A stretch of 5,839 nt of DNA from Pseudolysobacter sp. (GTDB lineage Bacteria > Pseudomonadota > Gammaproteobacteria > Xanthomonadales > Rhodanobacteraceae), in contig JANXUW010000660.1 in assembly GCA_025351985.1 (NCBI GenBank), forward strand, positions 1 to 5,839. Direction: 5' to 3'. Position numbers and translations under genes: made by a program. Of this stretch, positions 1 through 5,839 are shown one piece after another; the first letter of the stretch is position 1; the number at the start of each line of letters is the position of its first letter. Under the pieces are notes generated by a model that saw nothing but the letters and a program-made list of their open reading frames with translations, was not told the DNA's origin and searched no databases.

Positions 1-137
1 CTTCTTCTTTTTTTCTTGCGTGCAAATCGACTGGCTGGCGCCGCGTCATCGACAAGGTTCCATCGTCGTCTGCACCATCGACGCTCGCGCAGGCGGGTTT
101 AGCATAGAATGTGGGCCATCCGGTTTTTGCGTCCGCC
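1..137. other. Upstream region, no supported gene
   Basis: The region opens with a pyrimidine-rich run at about 1-16 (T/C only, including seven consecutive T), followed by ordinary GC-rich sequence. Read on the minus strand, the run is A/G-rich. A short reading frame could start there at an ATG complementary to 47-49 and run off the window edge, giving about 16 lysine/arginine-rich residues. It has no clear ribosome binding site and too little length to call. The run could equally be the U-tract of a terminator whose hairpin lies outside the window. The part nearest the regulator gene holds its probable promoter. Confidence 0.4.
105..110 (+). promoter_or_regulatory. Possible -10 box for the wHTH-TPR regulator gene
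   Basis: The hexamer TAGAAT matches the sigma-70 -10 consensus at five of six positions, and lies 27 nt upstream of the chosen ATG at 138. Transcription would begin near 117-118, leaving a leader of about 20 nt. No convincing -35 hexamer is seen about 17 nt upstream (82-87 reads CGCTCG), so this would be a weak or activator-dependent promoter. The call rests on one hexamer in a plausible place. Confidence 0.35.
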
Positions 138-2867
138 ATGAACGCCAATCTTCATCTATCGATTCCTGCTGTCGATGTCGCGCTGTGGCGCTTCGGCCCG
201 TTCATGCTCGATGTGCGGCAACGTCGGCTCGAACGCGACGGCACGGCGGTGGATATCCGGCCTAAACAGTTCGATGCGCTGCAGTTGCTGATCACGCATG
301 CCGGCGACCTCGTCACGCGTGAGCAGTTTTATGCCGTGCTGTGGCCGAATACCGTGGTATCGGAAACCAGCCTGAGCAAATACATCTGGCAACTGCGGCA
401 CATCCTCGGTGACAACGACGACGGCGGAAATTACATCGAGACCGTGCCGAAACTCGGCTATAGATTCATTGCACCGGTGGAACGGATCGCCCCGGCGGAG
501 GCAGTCGAAACCCCTCTCGACAATGCGGCATCGCCGGGTGCGGCGATAGCAAATCAAGCATCGTCGACGATTCCTGGATTACGCCGATCCGACGCTCGTC
601 GATGGGCAATCGCATCGGTCGCGGCAATCGTTCTTGCATTGATCGCATGGTATTTCTGGTCATCGCGCGAAACGATTCCGTCTGCGGCAAAACAAACAGA
701 AACAACACTGCCGACAACCACCCATCGCCGCGCGATCGCGATCATGCAGGCGCAGGTCGATGCCGATATGCCGCAGTGGTTGCACAGCGCGGTGGCGCAA
801 CTGCTGGCGCAGGATCTGGCAATTTCGGAACAGTTGCGCGTGGCGTATCCGAACGCGCTGATGTTGCGTTATCCCGACCTGATCGCACAGGCGCAAGCGA
901 TCGAACCGACGGCAGCAAAATTCAGCGACTGGGCGTCGATCAACGACGATATCGTGCTGCTGCCGATACTCACGCACAACGGCGACAATACGTCGGCCAA
1001 CGCCGTGAAACTGCAGGTGCGCCTGCTCGATTCGCACAGCGGCGCGCTGCTCAAGGAGATCGAATCCAGCGGCGATCTGCAGCAACTCGATCGCCTGATC
1101 GATAGCAGCAGCGGACGGATTCGCAGCGCACTCGGCGTAACGCCGATGAGCGAATCGCTCGCACGCGTTCGCGCCGCAAGCATTCCGGCCGATAACGTGT
1201 CGGCGCAACTCTATGCCGAGGCGATCGATCTGCAACGCCAAGGTATGGGCGATCGTTCGCGTGAAAAACTGCGCGAGCTGACCGAGCGTTATCCCGATTT
1301 CGTGCCGGGCTGGTTGCTGCGTGCCACAGCCGAGGCCGACGCCAACCTGAATCAACAGGCGGCGGCGACCGCGCAAGCCGGGCTAGCACATGCGGTGACC
1401 GCATCGCGCGAATTGCGTTTGTCGCTGGAGGCGATCAGCTATTCGGCCAGCGGCGCGTGGTCGCAGGCGATCGATTCGTATCAGGCGCTGTCGCGATTTT
1501 TTCCGGATCAACCGGAGTATGCGTTGCGGCTCATGACCGCACAGGTTTATGCCGGGCGCAAGGACGATGCCGAGCGGACGTTGCGAACCCTGCGCGAGCA
1601 ACCTGGCATGGCCGATGACGTGCTGGTATTGCAAGGCGAATACACGCTCGCGCAACGCATGGGCGACGACAAGCGCGCGCGCGATGTCGCGACACGGCTG
1701 ATCGAACGCGCCACGGTGATCCATTTGCCGCACCTGCATGCACGCGCGTTGGCAACGCGTGGCATGGCGCTTACCGGCCTGCGCGACAACGACGCTGCGC
1801 TCGTCGACTTGACCCAGGCCGAACGCGAGTTCGCGCCGCTCGGCGATACCGAGTGGAGCGCGAAAGTGCAGTTGTTGCTCGGCAACTGGTCGATGCGCAA
1901 CGGCGATCTGGTCGATGCCGAGCGGCGTTACCACCGCGCTGTCGACGGTTTTCGCGCGATCGCCTCGCGCAGGAACGAAAACGTCGCGCTCGATAATCTG
2001 ATGGCGATCGCGGTCGCGCGTGGCGATGCCAACGCCGCACGGCCGTATGTCGATGATGTGCTGCAATCGGTGCGTGCGCTCGGCGACGGTGTCGGCGAAA
2101 GTCGCGCGCTGGTCTACCTCGCGTGGGTCGAGCTCGATACCGGCCGCACCGACGCCGCGCTTGCGGCGTACCGGCAAGCAGCCGCCTTGAACAAGCGCCT
2201 GCAACAGAACGAACAACTGGTCGCATCGCTGACTTATCTCGCAGAGTTGCTCGACGGTACCGGCCAGACCGATGAAGCGAGCAAGGTCATACAAAGCGCA
2301 AAGATCATCAGCGAATCGGTGTCGAGCACATCGTACAAAAGCGTGGTTTTGATCGGCGTGGCGCATGGCGAACGCGCGCGGAAAAATCCCGCCGCAGCAA
2401 GAACCGCCCTCGATGCAGCGCGCGCATTGGCCGAGCAAGGCCAGGAATCCGATCGTCTCGCGCGCATTGATCTGGCGATCGCCGAACTCGATCTGGACAT
2501 GCATCAACCGCAAGCAGCAATCGAACGCGTTGGACGCGCAGCACCGGTATTGATCAAAAGCGAAAGTACACGCGATCTGACCAGCGCCGAGGCGATCCGT
2601 GTGCGCGCCTTCTGTGATCTGGGACAACTCGACAACGCGCGAACCGCACTCGCGGCGAGCCTCGACTACGCCGCAAAAACCACCGGTTATCTCGATCATC
2701 TGCCATCGCGCATCGCAGAAATCCGCGTGGCCGCACTCACTGGTGAGCAAGGCAAAGTCAGCAAACTGCAAGCACCGTTGCGCGCCGAACTTGTCCAGCG
2801 AAAATTCGTCAGCGCGCTCGCCGAACTCGATACGGCGCTCGCGACAAAAGCGCTGTTGCATCATTGA
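138..2867 (+). CDS. CadC/ToxR-like membrane-anchored winged-helix regulator with TPR-rich periplasmic domain
   Basis: This 909-residue protein is a predicted one-component transcriptional regulator. Residues about 19-114 form an OmpR/PhoB-type winged helix (Trans_reg_C): FGPFMLD near 19-25, the recognition-helix region VSETSLSKYIWQLRHILGD at 74-92, and the wing IETVPKLGYRF at 100-110. A Pro/Ala-rich linker leads to a single hydrophobic segment at about 156-174, preceded by Arg-Arg, so the DNA-binding part should be cytoplasmic and the rest periplasmic. Residues about 195-335 look like the alpha/beta domain often found after the membrane helix in such proteins (weakly FlgO/TolB-like, by impression). 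From about 350 to 870 there are repeated helical pairs of TPR type, for example GNWSMRNGDLVDAERRYHRA at 582-601. There is no receiver domain or kinase, so the signal is probably sensed directly by the periplasmic part. I chose ATG 138 over the in-frame GTG at 111 because that GTG abuts the -10 box and would precede the transcription start. Ligand and target genes are unknown. Confidence 0.88.
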   Translation: MNANLHLSIPAVDVALWRFGPFMLDVRQRRLERDGTAVDIRPKQFDALQLLITHAGDLVTREQFYAVLWPNTVVSETSLSKYIWQLRHILGDNDDGGNYIETVPKLGYRFIAPVERIAPAEAVETPLDNAASPGAAIANQASSTIPGLRRSDARRWAIASVAAIVLALIAWYFWSSRETIPSAAKQTETTLPTTTHRRAIAIMQAQVDADMPQWLHSAVAQLLAQDLAISEQLRVAYPNALMLRYPDLIAQAQAIEPTAAKFSDWASINDDIVLLPILTHNGDNTSANAVKLQVRLLDSHSGALLKEIESSGDLQQLDRLIDSSSGRIRSALGVTPMSESLARVRAASIPADNVSAQLYAEAIDLQRQGMGDRSREKLRELTERYPDFVPGWLLRATAEADANLNQQAAATAQAGLAHAVTASRELRLSLEAISYSASGAWSQAIDSYQALSRFFPDQPEYALRLMTAQVYAGRKDDAERTLRTLREQPGMADDVLVLQGEYTLAQRMGDDKRARDVATRLIERATVIHLPHLHARALATRGMALTGLRDNDAALVDLTQAEREFAPLGDTEWSAKVQLLLGNWSMRNGDLVDAERRYHRAVDGFRAIASRRNENVALDNLMAIAVARGDANAARPYVDDVLQSVRALGDGVGESRALVYLAWVELDTGRTDAALAAYRQAAALNKRLQQNEQLVASLTYLAELLDGTGQTDEASKVIQSAKIISESVSSTSYKSVVLIGVAHGERARKNPAAARTALDAARALAEQGQESDRLARIDLAIAELDLDMHQPQAAIERVGRAAPVLIKSESTRDLTSAEAIRVRAFCDLGQLDNARTALAASLDYAAKTTGYLDHLPSRIAEIRVAALTGEQGKVSKLQAPLRAELVQRKFVSALAELDTALATKALLHH

Positions 2868-2898
2868 TCCAACTCGATCCGACACAACTTGATCAACT
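2864..2898. repeat. Short TTGATC(C)AACT direct repeat between regulator and hutI
   Basis: TTGATCCAACT (2864-2874, overlapping the regulator stop codon) recurs as TTGATCAACT (2889-2898), 25 nt later and with one base missing. The second copy contains the perfect palindrome TTGATCAA (2889-2896). Two similar copies about 2.5 helical turns apart just before a gene could be an operator. GATC/CGATC words are very common in this sequence, so chance is a real alternative. Confidence 0.25.
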
Positions 2899-2915
2899 GC
2901 CCAGGTTGCACCGCA

Positions 2916-2921
2916 TGAAAT
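2916..2921 (+). promoter_or_regulatory. Possible -10 box for hutI, leaderless arrangement
   Basis: TGAAAT matches the -10 consensus at four of six positions, and exactly 7 nt separate it from the hutI ATG at 2929. The start codon would then be at or within a base of the transcription start. There is no purine-rich Shine-Dalgarno before the ATG (the bases just upstream are TTTTCGCC), which fits a leaderless start or translation from upstream readthrough. No good -35 hexamer lies at the right spacing. Confidence 0.25.
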
Positions 2922-2928
2922 TTTCGCC

Positions 2929-4161
2929 ATGACTTCGACAACACGCTGGGACGGATTGCTGCTCGATTGCCGGCTCGCCAGCATGACCGTCAACGGCACT
3001 GCTTATGGTGCGATCGAAAACGCTGCGATCGGCTGGAAAGACGGCCGTATCACCTTCGCCGCAGCGCAGTCGCAATTGCCGGACAAACCCGAAGTGCTCA
3101 GCGCGAACGTCGAATCGGTCGACGGCGCGTGGATCACACCGGGCTTGATCGATTGCCATACGCATCTGGTATTCGCCGGCAATCGCGCCAGCGAATTCGA
3201 GCAACGCCTGCAGGGCGCGAGTTACGAGGAAATCGCGCGAGCAGGCGGCGGCATCGTATCCAGCGTGACGCAAACGCGCGCCGCCAGCGAGGATGAATTG
3301 TTCGCGCAATCGCTGCCGCGCGCGCAGGCCTTGCTGCGCGATGGCGTGACCACACTGGAAATTAAATCCGGTTATGGCCTGAATCTGGAAACGGAAGAAA
3401 AAATGCTGCGCGTGGCACGCCGCATCGGTGCGACGCTGGGCACTACCGTGCGCACGACATTTCTCGGCGCCCATGCGTTACCGCCGGAATTTGCCGGCCG
3501 GCAATCCGATTATGTGGATGAAGTCTGCGTGCGCATGTTGCCGGCGATTGCTCACGCCGGGCTGGCCGATGCGGTCGATGCTTTCTGCGAAACCATCGCG
3601 TTCACGGCCGGTGAAACGCGACGTGTATTCGAAACGGCGCGTGGGCTAGGCTTGCGCGTGAAGTTGCACGCCGATCAGCTCAGTGATGGTGACGGCGCCG
3701 CATTGGCAGCGGCGTTCAACGCGCTCTCCGCCGAACATCTGGAACATACCAGCGAGGCCGGCGTGATCGCGATGGCCGCCGCCGGCACCGTCGCGGTGTT
3801 GTTGCCCGCGGCGTTTTATGCGTTGCGCGAAACGAAATTGCCACCGATCGAATGGCTGCGCGAACATGGCGTGCCGATCGCGATCGCGAGTGATCTCAAT
3901 CCGGGCACGTCACCGGTTCTGTCATTGCGCCTGGCGATGAGCATGGCCTGCACGCTGTTCCGCCTGACGCCGGAAGAAGCCCTGCGTGGTGCGACCGTGC
4001 ATGCGGCGCAAGCGCTGGGTCTGCTCGATCGCGGCACGCTGAAAGTCGGCAAACGCGCCGATCTTGTGCTGTGGGATATCCAGCATCCGGCCGAATTGTG
4101 CTACTGGATCGGCGGCAATCTCGTGCGACGGATAATCGTCGACGGAAAGGCAGTCAGCTGA
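2929..4161 (+). CDS. hutI: Imidazolonepropionase
   Basis: HutI hydrolyses 4-imidazolone-5-propanoate to N-formimidoyl-L-glutamate, the third step of histidine degradation, in the cytoplasm. The 410-residue product has the usual family length and complete amidohydrolase features. [15 protein letters not shown] (72-86) gives the metal-binding His77 and His79 and a substrate-pocket Arg86. [11 protein letters not shown] (142-152) contains the conserved Tyr149, and FLGAH ends in His182. [10 protein letters not shown] (245-254) supplies His247, SAEHLEH (267-273) supplies His270, and [11 protein letters not shown] (319-329) supplies the metal ligand Asp322. The C-terminal [15 protein letters not shown] (369-383) is the closing strand region typical of amidohydrolases. 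The ATG at 2929 is chosen because the N-terminus then has the expected length before the HxH motif; there is no clear Shine-Dalgarno. It lies 61 nt after the regulator on the same strand. No other hut gene is visible, although such genes are usually clustered. Nothing suggests damage. Confidence 0.97.
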   Translation: MTSTTRWDGLLLDCRLASMTVNGTAYGAIENAAIGWKDGRITFAAAQSQLPDKPEVLSANVESVDGAWITPGLIDCHTHLVFAGNRASEFEQRLQGASYEEIARAGGGIVSSVTQTRAASEDELFAQSLPRAQALLRDGVTTLEIKSGYGLNLETEEKMLRVARRIGATLGTTVRTTFLGAHALPPEFAGRQSDYVDEVCVRMLPAIAHAGLADAVDAFCETIAFTAGETRRVFETARGLGLRVKLHADQLSDGDGAALAAAFNALSAEHLEHTSEAGVIAMAAAGTVAVLLPAAFYALRETKLPPIEWLREHGVPIAIASDLNPGTSPVLSLRLAMSMACTLFRLTPEEALRGATVHAAQALGLLDRGTLKVGKRADLVLWDIQHPAELCYWIGGNLVRRIIVDGKAVS

Positions 4162-4170
4162 GAGGAATCG

Positions 4171-4210
4171 TTTTCTGCAAGCCTGCGAAGCAAATCACGG
4201 ACGCAGAAAA
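4171..4210. repeat. 8-bp inverted repeat downstream of hutI
   Basis: TTTTCTGC (4171-4178) and GCAGAAAA (4203-4210) are perfect inverted copies separated by 24 nt, starting 10 nt after the hutI stop codon. As RNA on the plus strand this could form a hairpin at the 3' end of the hutI transcript, but the A/U-rich arms and long loop make it a weak terminator. The right arm overlaps the T-tract of the opposing terminator, so the two structures share bases in the convergent region. Confidence 0.4.
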
Positions 4211-4236
4211 ACCAAAGCCCCACCGAAGCGGGGCTT
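4207..4236 (-). terminator. Rho-independent terminator of the bTHX gene
   Basis: Read on the minus strand, AAGCCCCGC (4236-4228) pairs with GGTGGGGCTT-type sequence (4223-4215) to give a 9-bp stem with one G-U pair, closed by the very stable loop C(UUCG)G (loop 4227-4224). It is followed by TGG and then five T (4211-4207). The hairpin lies about 54 nt after the bTHX stop codon. On the plus strand the same stem is followed by GTGCTTTGC, a poor U-tract, so it probably stops hutI transcripts less well. Confidence 0.85.
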
Positions 4237-4260
4237 GTGCTTTGCAACTCACGCTAACGC

Positions 4261-4276
4261 CGGCGCGATCACGCCG
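4261..4276. repeat. Small GC hairpin in the bTHX 3' untranslated region
   Basis: CGGCG (4261-4265) and CGCCG (4272-4276) form a 5-bp inverted repeat with a 6-nt loop, 14 nt beyond the bTHX stop codon on the minus strand. It has no T-tract of its own, so it is unlikely to be a terminator. It may protect the transcript's 3' end, or be chance in GC-rich DNA. Confidence 0.25.
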
Positions 4277-4289
4277 ACGCGTACAACCT

Positions 4290-4472
4290 TCAGGCAGCGG
4301 GCTTTTTCGCCGGTGCCTTTTTGGCGGCGACCGGAGCTGCTTTCTTGACGGCGGGTTTTGCCGTCACGGCAGACTTGGTCACTACGGCCTTCGTCGCAGA
4401 ATGCGGACGTGCATTGCCATAGCTACGGATAGCGGTTTTGCCTTTGGCGGTCTTGCGGTCACCACGGCCCAT
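4290..4472 (-). CDS. bTHX-family 30S ribosomal protein with Lys/Ala/Pro-rich tail
   Basis: The 60-residue product begins MGRGDRKTAKGKTAIRSYGN and continues ARPH. This matches the pattern of the small ribosomal protein THX (bTHX) of Thermus and relatives: initial G-[KR]-G-D-[KR]-[KR]-T, then a G-K, then [SG]-[YF]-G-x-x-R-P. In Thermus the protein sits in the head of the 30S subunit and stabilises 16S rRNA contacts. Here residues 1-24 carry the family core, and residues about 27-60 are a low-complexity extension of Ala, Lys, Pro and Val with repeated KKA/AKK words, like histone-H1-type tails. Thermus THX, about 26 residues, lacks such a tail. The gene has a strong Shine-Dalgarno (TAAGGAG, 4484-4478) 5 nt before the ATG and its own terminator, so it looks like a well-expressed single-gene unit. 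The assignment rests on motif recognition; the main alternative is a small basic nucleic-acid-binding protein. Confidence 0.78.
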   Translation of the reverse strand: MGRGDRKTAKGKTAIRSYGNARPHSATKAVVTKSAVTAKPAVKKAAPVAAKKAPAKKPAA

Positions 4473-4477
4473 GAAAA

Positions 4478-4484
4478 CTCCTTA
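4478..4484 (-). promoter_or_regulatory. Strong Shine-Dalgarno of the bTHX gene
   Basis: On the minus strand TAAGGAG lies 5 nt before the ATG at 4472, a near-perfect complement of the 16S rRNA 3' end. It fixes the start of this short gene and supports it being real. The other three genes in the window lack such a site. Confidence 0.85.
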
Positions 4485-4508
4485 GAAAACTAGCGGAAAC
4501 GGCCGCGT

Positions 4509-4536
4509 AGCTTACCAGCTCCGTGGCCCGGCGCAA
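4509..4536 (-). promoter_or_regulatory. Tentative promoter of the bTHX gene
   Basis: On the minus strand TTGCGC (4536-4531) and TAAGCT (4514-4509) are 16 nt apart. The second is preceded by TGG, an extended -10 arrangement. Each hexamer matches consensus at only about three positions, so this is the best candidate in the interval rather than a clear promoter. It would give a leader of roughly 30 nt containing the Shine-Dalgarno. Confidence 0.25.
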
Positions 4537-4692
4537 CAAAAAAGCCGCGCGGGAACACAATTTGCCGCCATCGGCGTGGATTACCAGGCTTGTGCAAAAC
4601 CGTTTTGGCCGCTGCGAATCCGCAATAGTCCGCAACGATCAGCGATTATCCTGCGCTCGGCCATGTCCAAATACCTGTTCGCCGCAAAACGT

Positions 4693-4698
4693 TATGAT
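4693..4698 (+). promoter_or_regulatory. -10 box of the patatin-like gene, likely leaderless
   Basis: TATGAT matches the -10 consensus at five of six positions and ends 7 nt before the ATG at 4706, so transcription should start at or next to that A. No Shine-Dalgarno precedes either candidate ATG. The upstream ATG at 4694 lies inside this hexamer and would not be transcribed from it. No clear -35 element is seen (about 4670-4675 reads AATACC). Confidence 0.5.
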
Positions 4699-4705
4699 CG
4701 CCCCT

Positions 4706-5710
4706 ATGGAAAATGTGACCGCGGTGTTGCACGAGCCAATCACCATCAGCCTCGCGCTGCAAGGCGGCGGCGCGCACGGCGCGTTCACGTGGGGCGTACT
4801 CGATCGACTATTGCAGGAACCCTTGCTGAGTTTCGATGGCATCAGCGCCACGAGTAGCGGCGCGATGAACGCCCTCGCCCTCGCGCAAGGCTGGCTGGAA
4901 AATGGCCGCGATGGTGCGCGCGCCAAACTCGCGGCGTTGTGGGAAACCGTCGGGAATCAGAGCAGCGTGATGCGCTGGGCCTCGGCGACACCGGCGGGCG
5001 CCACCGCCAGCGCGATGATGCTGCAACTCACGCGTTATTTCACGCCGAAGGAAATCAATCCGCTCGGCATCAATCCGCTGCGCGGCATGGCAAATTTGCT
5101 GTTCGATTTCGAGCGCCTGCGGCTTGAAGCGCCACAGCGTTTGTTCATCGCGGCGACTCGCGTGCGCGATGGCAAGCTGACGCTGTTCGACAACGCCCAG
5201 CTCACGGTCGACGCCTTGCTCGCGAGCACATGTCTGCCGCAATTGTTCGCGCCCGTGATCATCGATGACGAAATGTATTGGGACGGCGGTTACGCCGGCA
5301 ATCCGGCACTCGAACCGTTGCTGTATCGCTGCGACGCCAGCGATATTTTGTCGGTGCTGGTGCAGCCATTGCAGCATGCGCAGCCGCCGAAGAATGTGCG
5401 CGAGATTTCGCTGCGCATCGTCGAGCTGGGTTTCTCAACCACGTTCCTGCGCGAGCTCGATACCTTGCTCAAGGCGCGCGAATCGCTGGCCGGCGATTCC
5501 GTACGCAGCTGGATCGGCGACCGCCTCAACAGCCTGCGCATGCATCTGATCGAACCCGGCGGATCGCTCGATAGTTACAGCCCGAAAACACGCATGAATA
5601 CGCGCCTGAGTTTCCTGCGCAACCTGCGCGATCTCGGACATGCGCAGACCAGCGTATGGCTCGCGCATCATGCGGATGCGCTTGGCAAACGGGCGACAGT
5701 GAAGTTGTAG
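4706..5710 (+). CDS. Patatin-like phospholipase / serine acyl hydrolase
   Basis: The 334-residue product is a patatin-family hydrolase, expected to cleave acyl esters of phospholipids or other lipids with a Ser-Asp dyad. ISLALQGGGAHGAF (14-27) holds the glycine-rich oxyanion loop GGGAHG (20-25). GISATSSGAMNA (45-56) is the nucleophile elbow with Ser50; the first Gly of the usual GxSxG is Ala here (ATSSG). YWDGGYAGNPAL (191-202) supplies Asp193 of the D-G-G motif. STCLPQLFAPV (174-184) is the conserved helix-turn before it. The remaining roughly 130 residues are a helical C-terminal region common in bacterial members. There is no signal peptide or membrane segment, so it is probably cytoplasmic or membrane-peripheral. 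The frame stays open upstream to a GTG at 4523, but that stretch is Arg/Cys/Asn-rich and unlike the family. ATG 4706 is preferred over ATG 4694 because of the -10 box. The gene is divergent from the bTHX gene. The physiological substrate cannot be told from sequence. Confidence 0.92.
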   Translation: MENVTAVLHEPITISLALQGGGAHGAFTWGVLDRLLQEPLLSFDGISATSSGAMNALALAQGWLENGRDGARAKLAALWETVGNQSSVMRWASATPAGATASAMMLQLTRYFTPKEINPLGINPLRGMANLLFDFERLRLEAPQRLFIAATRVRDGKLTLFDNAQLTVDALLASTCLPQLFAPVIIDDEMYWDGGYAGNPALEPLLYRCDASDILSVLVQPLQHAQPPKNVREISLRIVELGFSTTFLRELDTLLKARESLAGDSVRSWIGDRLNSLRMHLIEPGGSLDSYSPKTRMNTRLSFLRNLRDLGHAQTSVWLAHHADALGKRATVKL

Positions 5711-5740
5711 CTAAACGCTGCAGCTTGCAAAATAAATCAG

Positions 5741-5776
5741 GTAGGTCGGATGAGCGGCGCAGACGCGTTATCCGAC
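5741..5776 (+). repeat. REP-type palindromic element with GTAG head
   Basis: GTAG (5741-5744) is followed directly by GTCGGAT (5745-5751), which pairs with ATCCGAC (5770-5776). Inside, a G-T and an A-T pair and two short GC blocks (CG 5755-5756 with CG 5766-5767; CG 5758-5759 with CG 5764-5765) extend the stem with single-base bulges to a 4-nt loop. A GTAG tetranucleotide at the foot of an imperfect GC-rich hairpin is the signature of REP elements mobilised by RAYT (TnpA-REP) transposases. It lies 30 nt after the patatin stop codon and may also end or stabilise that transcript, though no T-tract follows. Only one copy is in the window, so family membership is by resemblance. Confidence 0.65.
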
Positions 5777-5839
5777 AATGGCAGGAGTAATCCGTGATTC
5801 GAGAATTACACTTGTCGAGGTTCTAATTGCGCCTTCGCT

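Noticed and set aside
1..49. Start of a divergent minus-strand gene (about 16 Lys/Arg-rich residues to the window edge)
   Set aside because: There is no convincing ribosome binding site and too few codons; the purine run could code for anything.
111..137. GTG at 111 as start of the wHTH-TPR regulator, adding nine residues
   Set aside because: It directly follows the TAGAAT box, so it would lie before the likely transcription start, and it has no Shine-Dalgarno. The extra residues add nothing to the winged-helix domain.
660..1376. A 238-codon open frame on the minus strand
   Set aside because: It is antisense to the well-supported regulator, of low-complexity Arg/Gln/Cys-rich composition, and without motifs.
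1383..2999. A 538-codon open frame on the minus strand
   Set aside because: It lies antisense to the regulator, has Cys/Arg/His-rich composition and no recognisable domain. Long shadow frames are expected opposite GC-rich genes.
3874..3890. GCGATCGC-type octamers (also near 736 and 2005), reminiscent of HIP1
   Set aside because: They occur inside coding sequence, encode common Ile/Ala codons in this genome's style, and the genes do not look cyanobacterial.
4535..4555. GC block followed by a T-run on the minus strand, resembling a terminator
   Set aside because: CCGCGCGG is a palindrome with no room for a loop, and there is no minus-strand gene upstream that would need a terminator here.
4523..4705. 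N-terminal extension of the patatin-like protein to GTG 4523, or ATG 4694
   Set aside because: The extension is rich in Arg, Asn and Cys, does not resemble patatin proteins, and overlaps the probable promoters. ATG 4694 sits inside the -10 hexamer.
4808..5377. A 189-codon open frame on the minus strand
   Set aside because: It is antisense to the patatin-like gene, whose catalytic motifs are clear; the frame itself shows no domain.
1..5839. tRNA, rRNA, CRISPR array, phage, toxin-antitoxin or insertion sequence
   Set aside because: Reading both strands, I found no cloverleaf, spaced repeat array, transposase motif or phage-like gene. The window is ordinary chromosomal content apart from the points listed.

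Overview
The window looks like chromosomal DNA from a GC-rich (roughly 60% G+C by eye) gammaproteobacterium, most likely of the Xanthomonadales/Lysobacterales and perhaps Rhodanobacteraceae-like. The evidence is the codon style, a very long membrane-anchored wHTH-TPR regulator, a bTHX-type small ribosomal protein with a Lys/Ala/Pro tail, a GTAG-headed REP element, and starts without Shine-Dalgarno sequences. This placement is inference; no marker gene fixes the taxon.

Layout: bases 1-137 are an upstream region with no supported gene and a possible -10 box. Bases 138-2867 (+) encode a CadC/ToxR-like one-component regulator: cytoplasmic winged helix, one membrane helix, large periplasmic TPR-rich domain. 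After 61 nt comes imidazolonepropionase, hutI (2929-4161, +). The next 128 nt hold a convergent 3' region with an 8-bp inverted repeat and a well-formed UUCG-loop terminator for the gene arriving from the other strand. That gene, 4290-4472 (-), encodes a 60-residue bTHX-family protein with a strong Shine-Dalgarno. It is divergent from a patatin-like phospholipase/hydrolase (4706-5710, +), with about 230 nt between their starts. The window ends with a REP-type imperfect hairpin (5741-5776) and about 60 nt with no supported gene.

How the genes relate: HutI performs the third step of histidine degradation, but no hutH, hutU, hutG/hutF or hutC is visible, so hutI is isolated within this window. 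The regulator upstream is on the same strand and could share a transcript with it, but nothing in the sequence shows that it controls histidine use. The bTHX and patatin genes look like independent units. I do not see a phage, CRISPR, toxin-antitoxin or other obviously new multi-gene system. The points most worth a second look are the bTHX tail and its terminator, the altered nucleophile elbow of the patatin protein, the probable leaderless starts, and the REP element.
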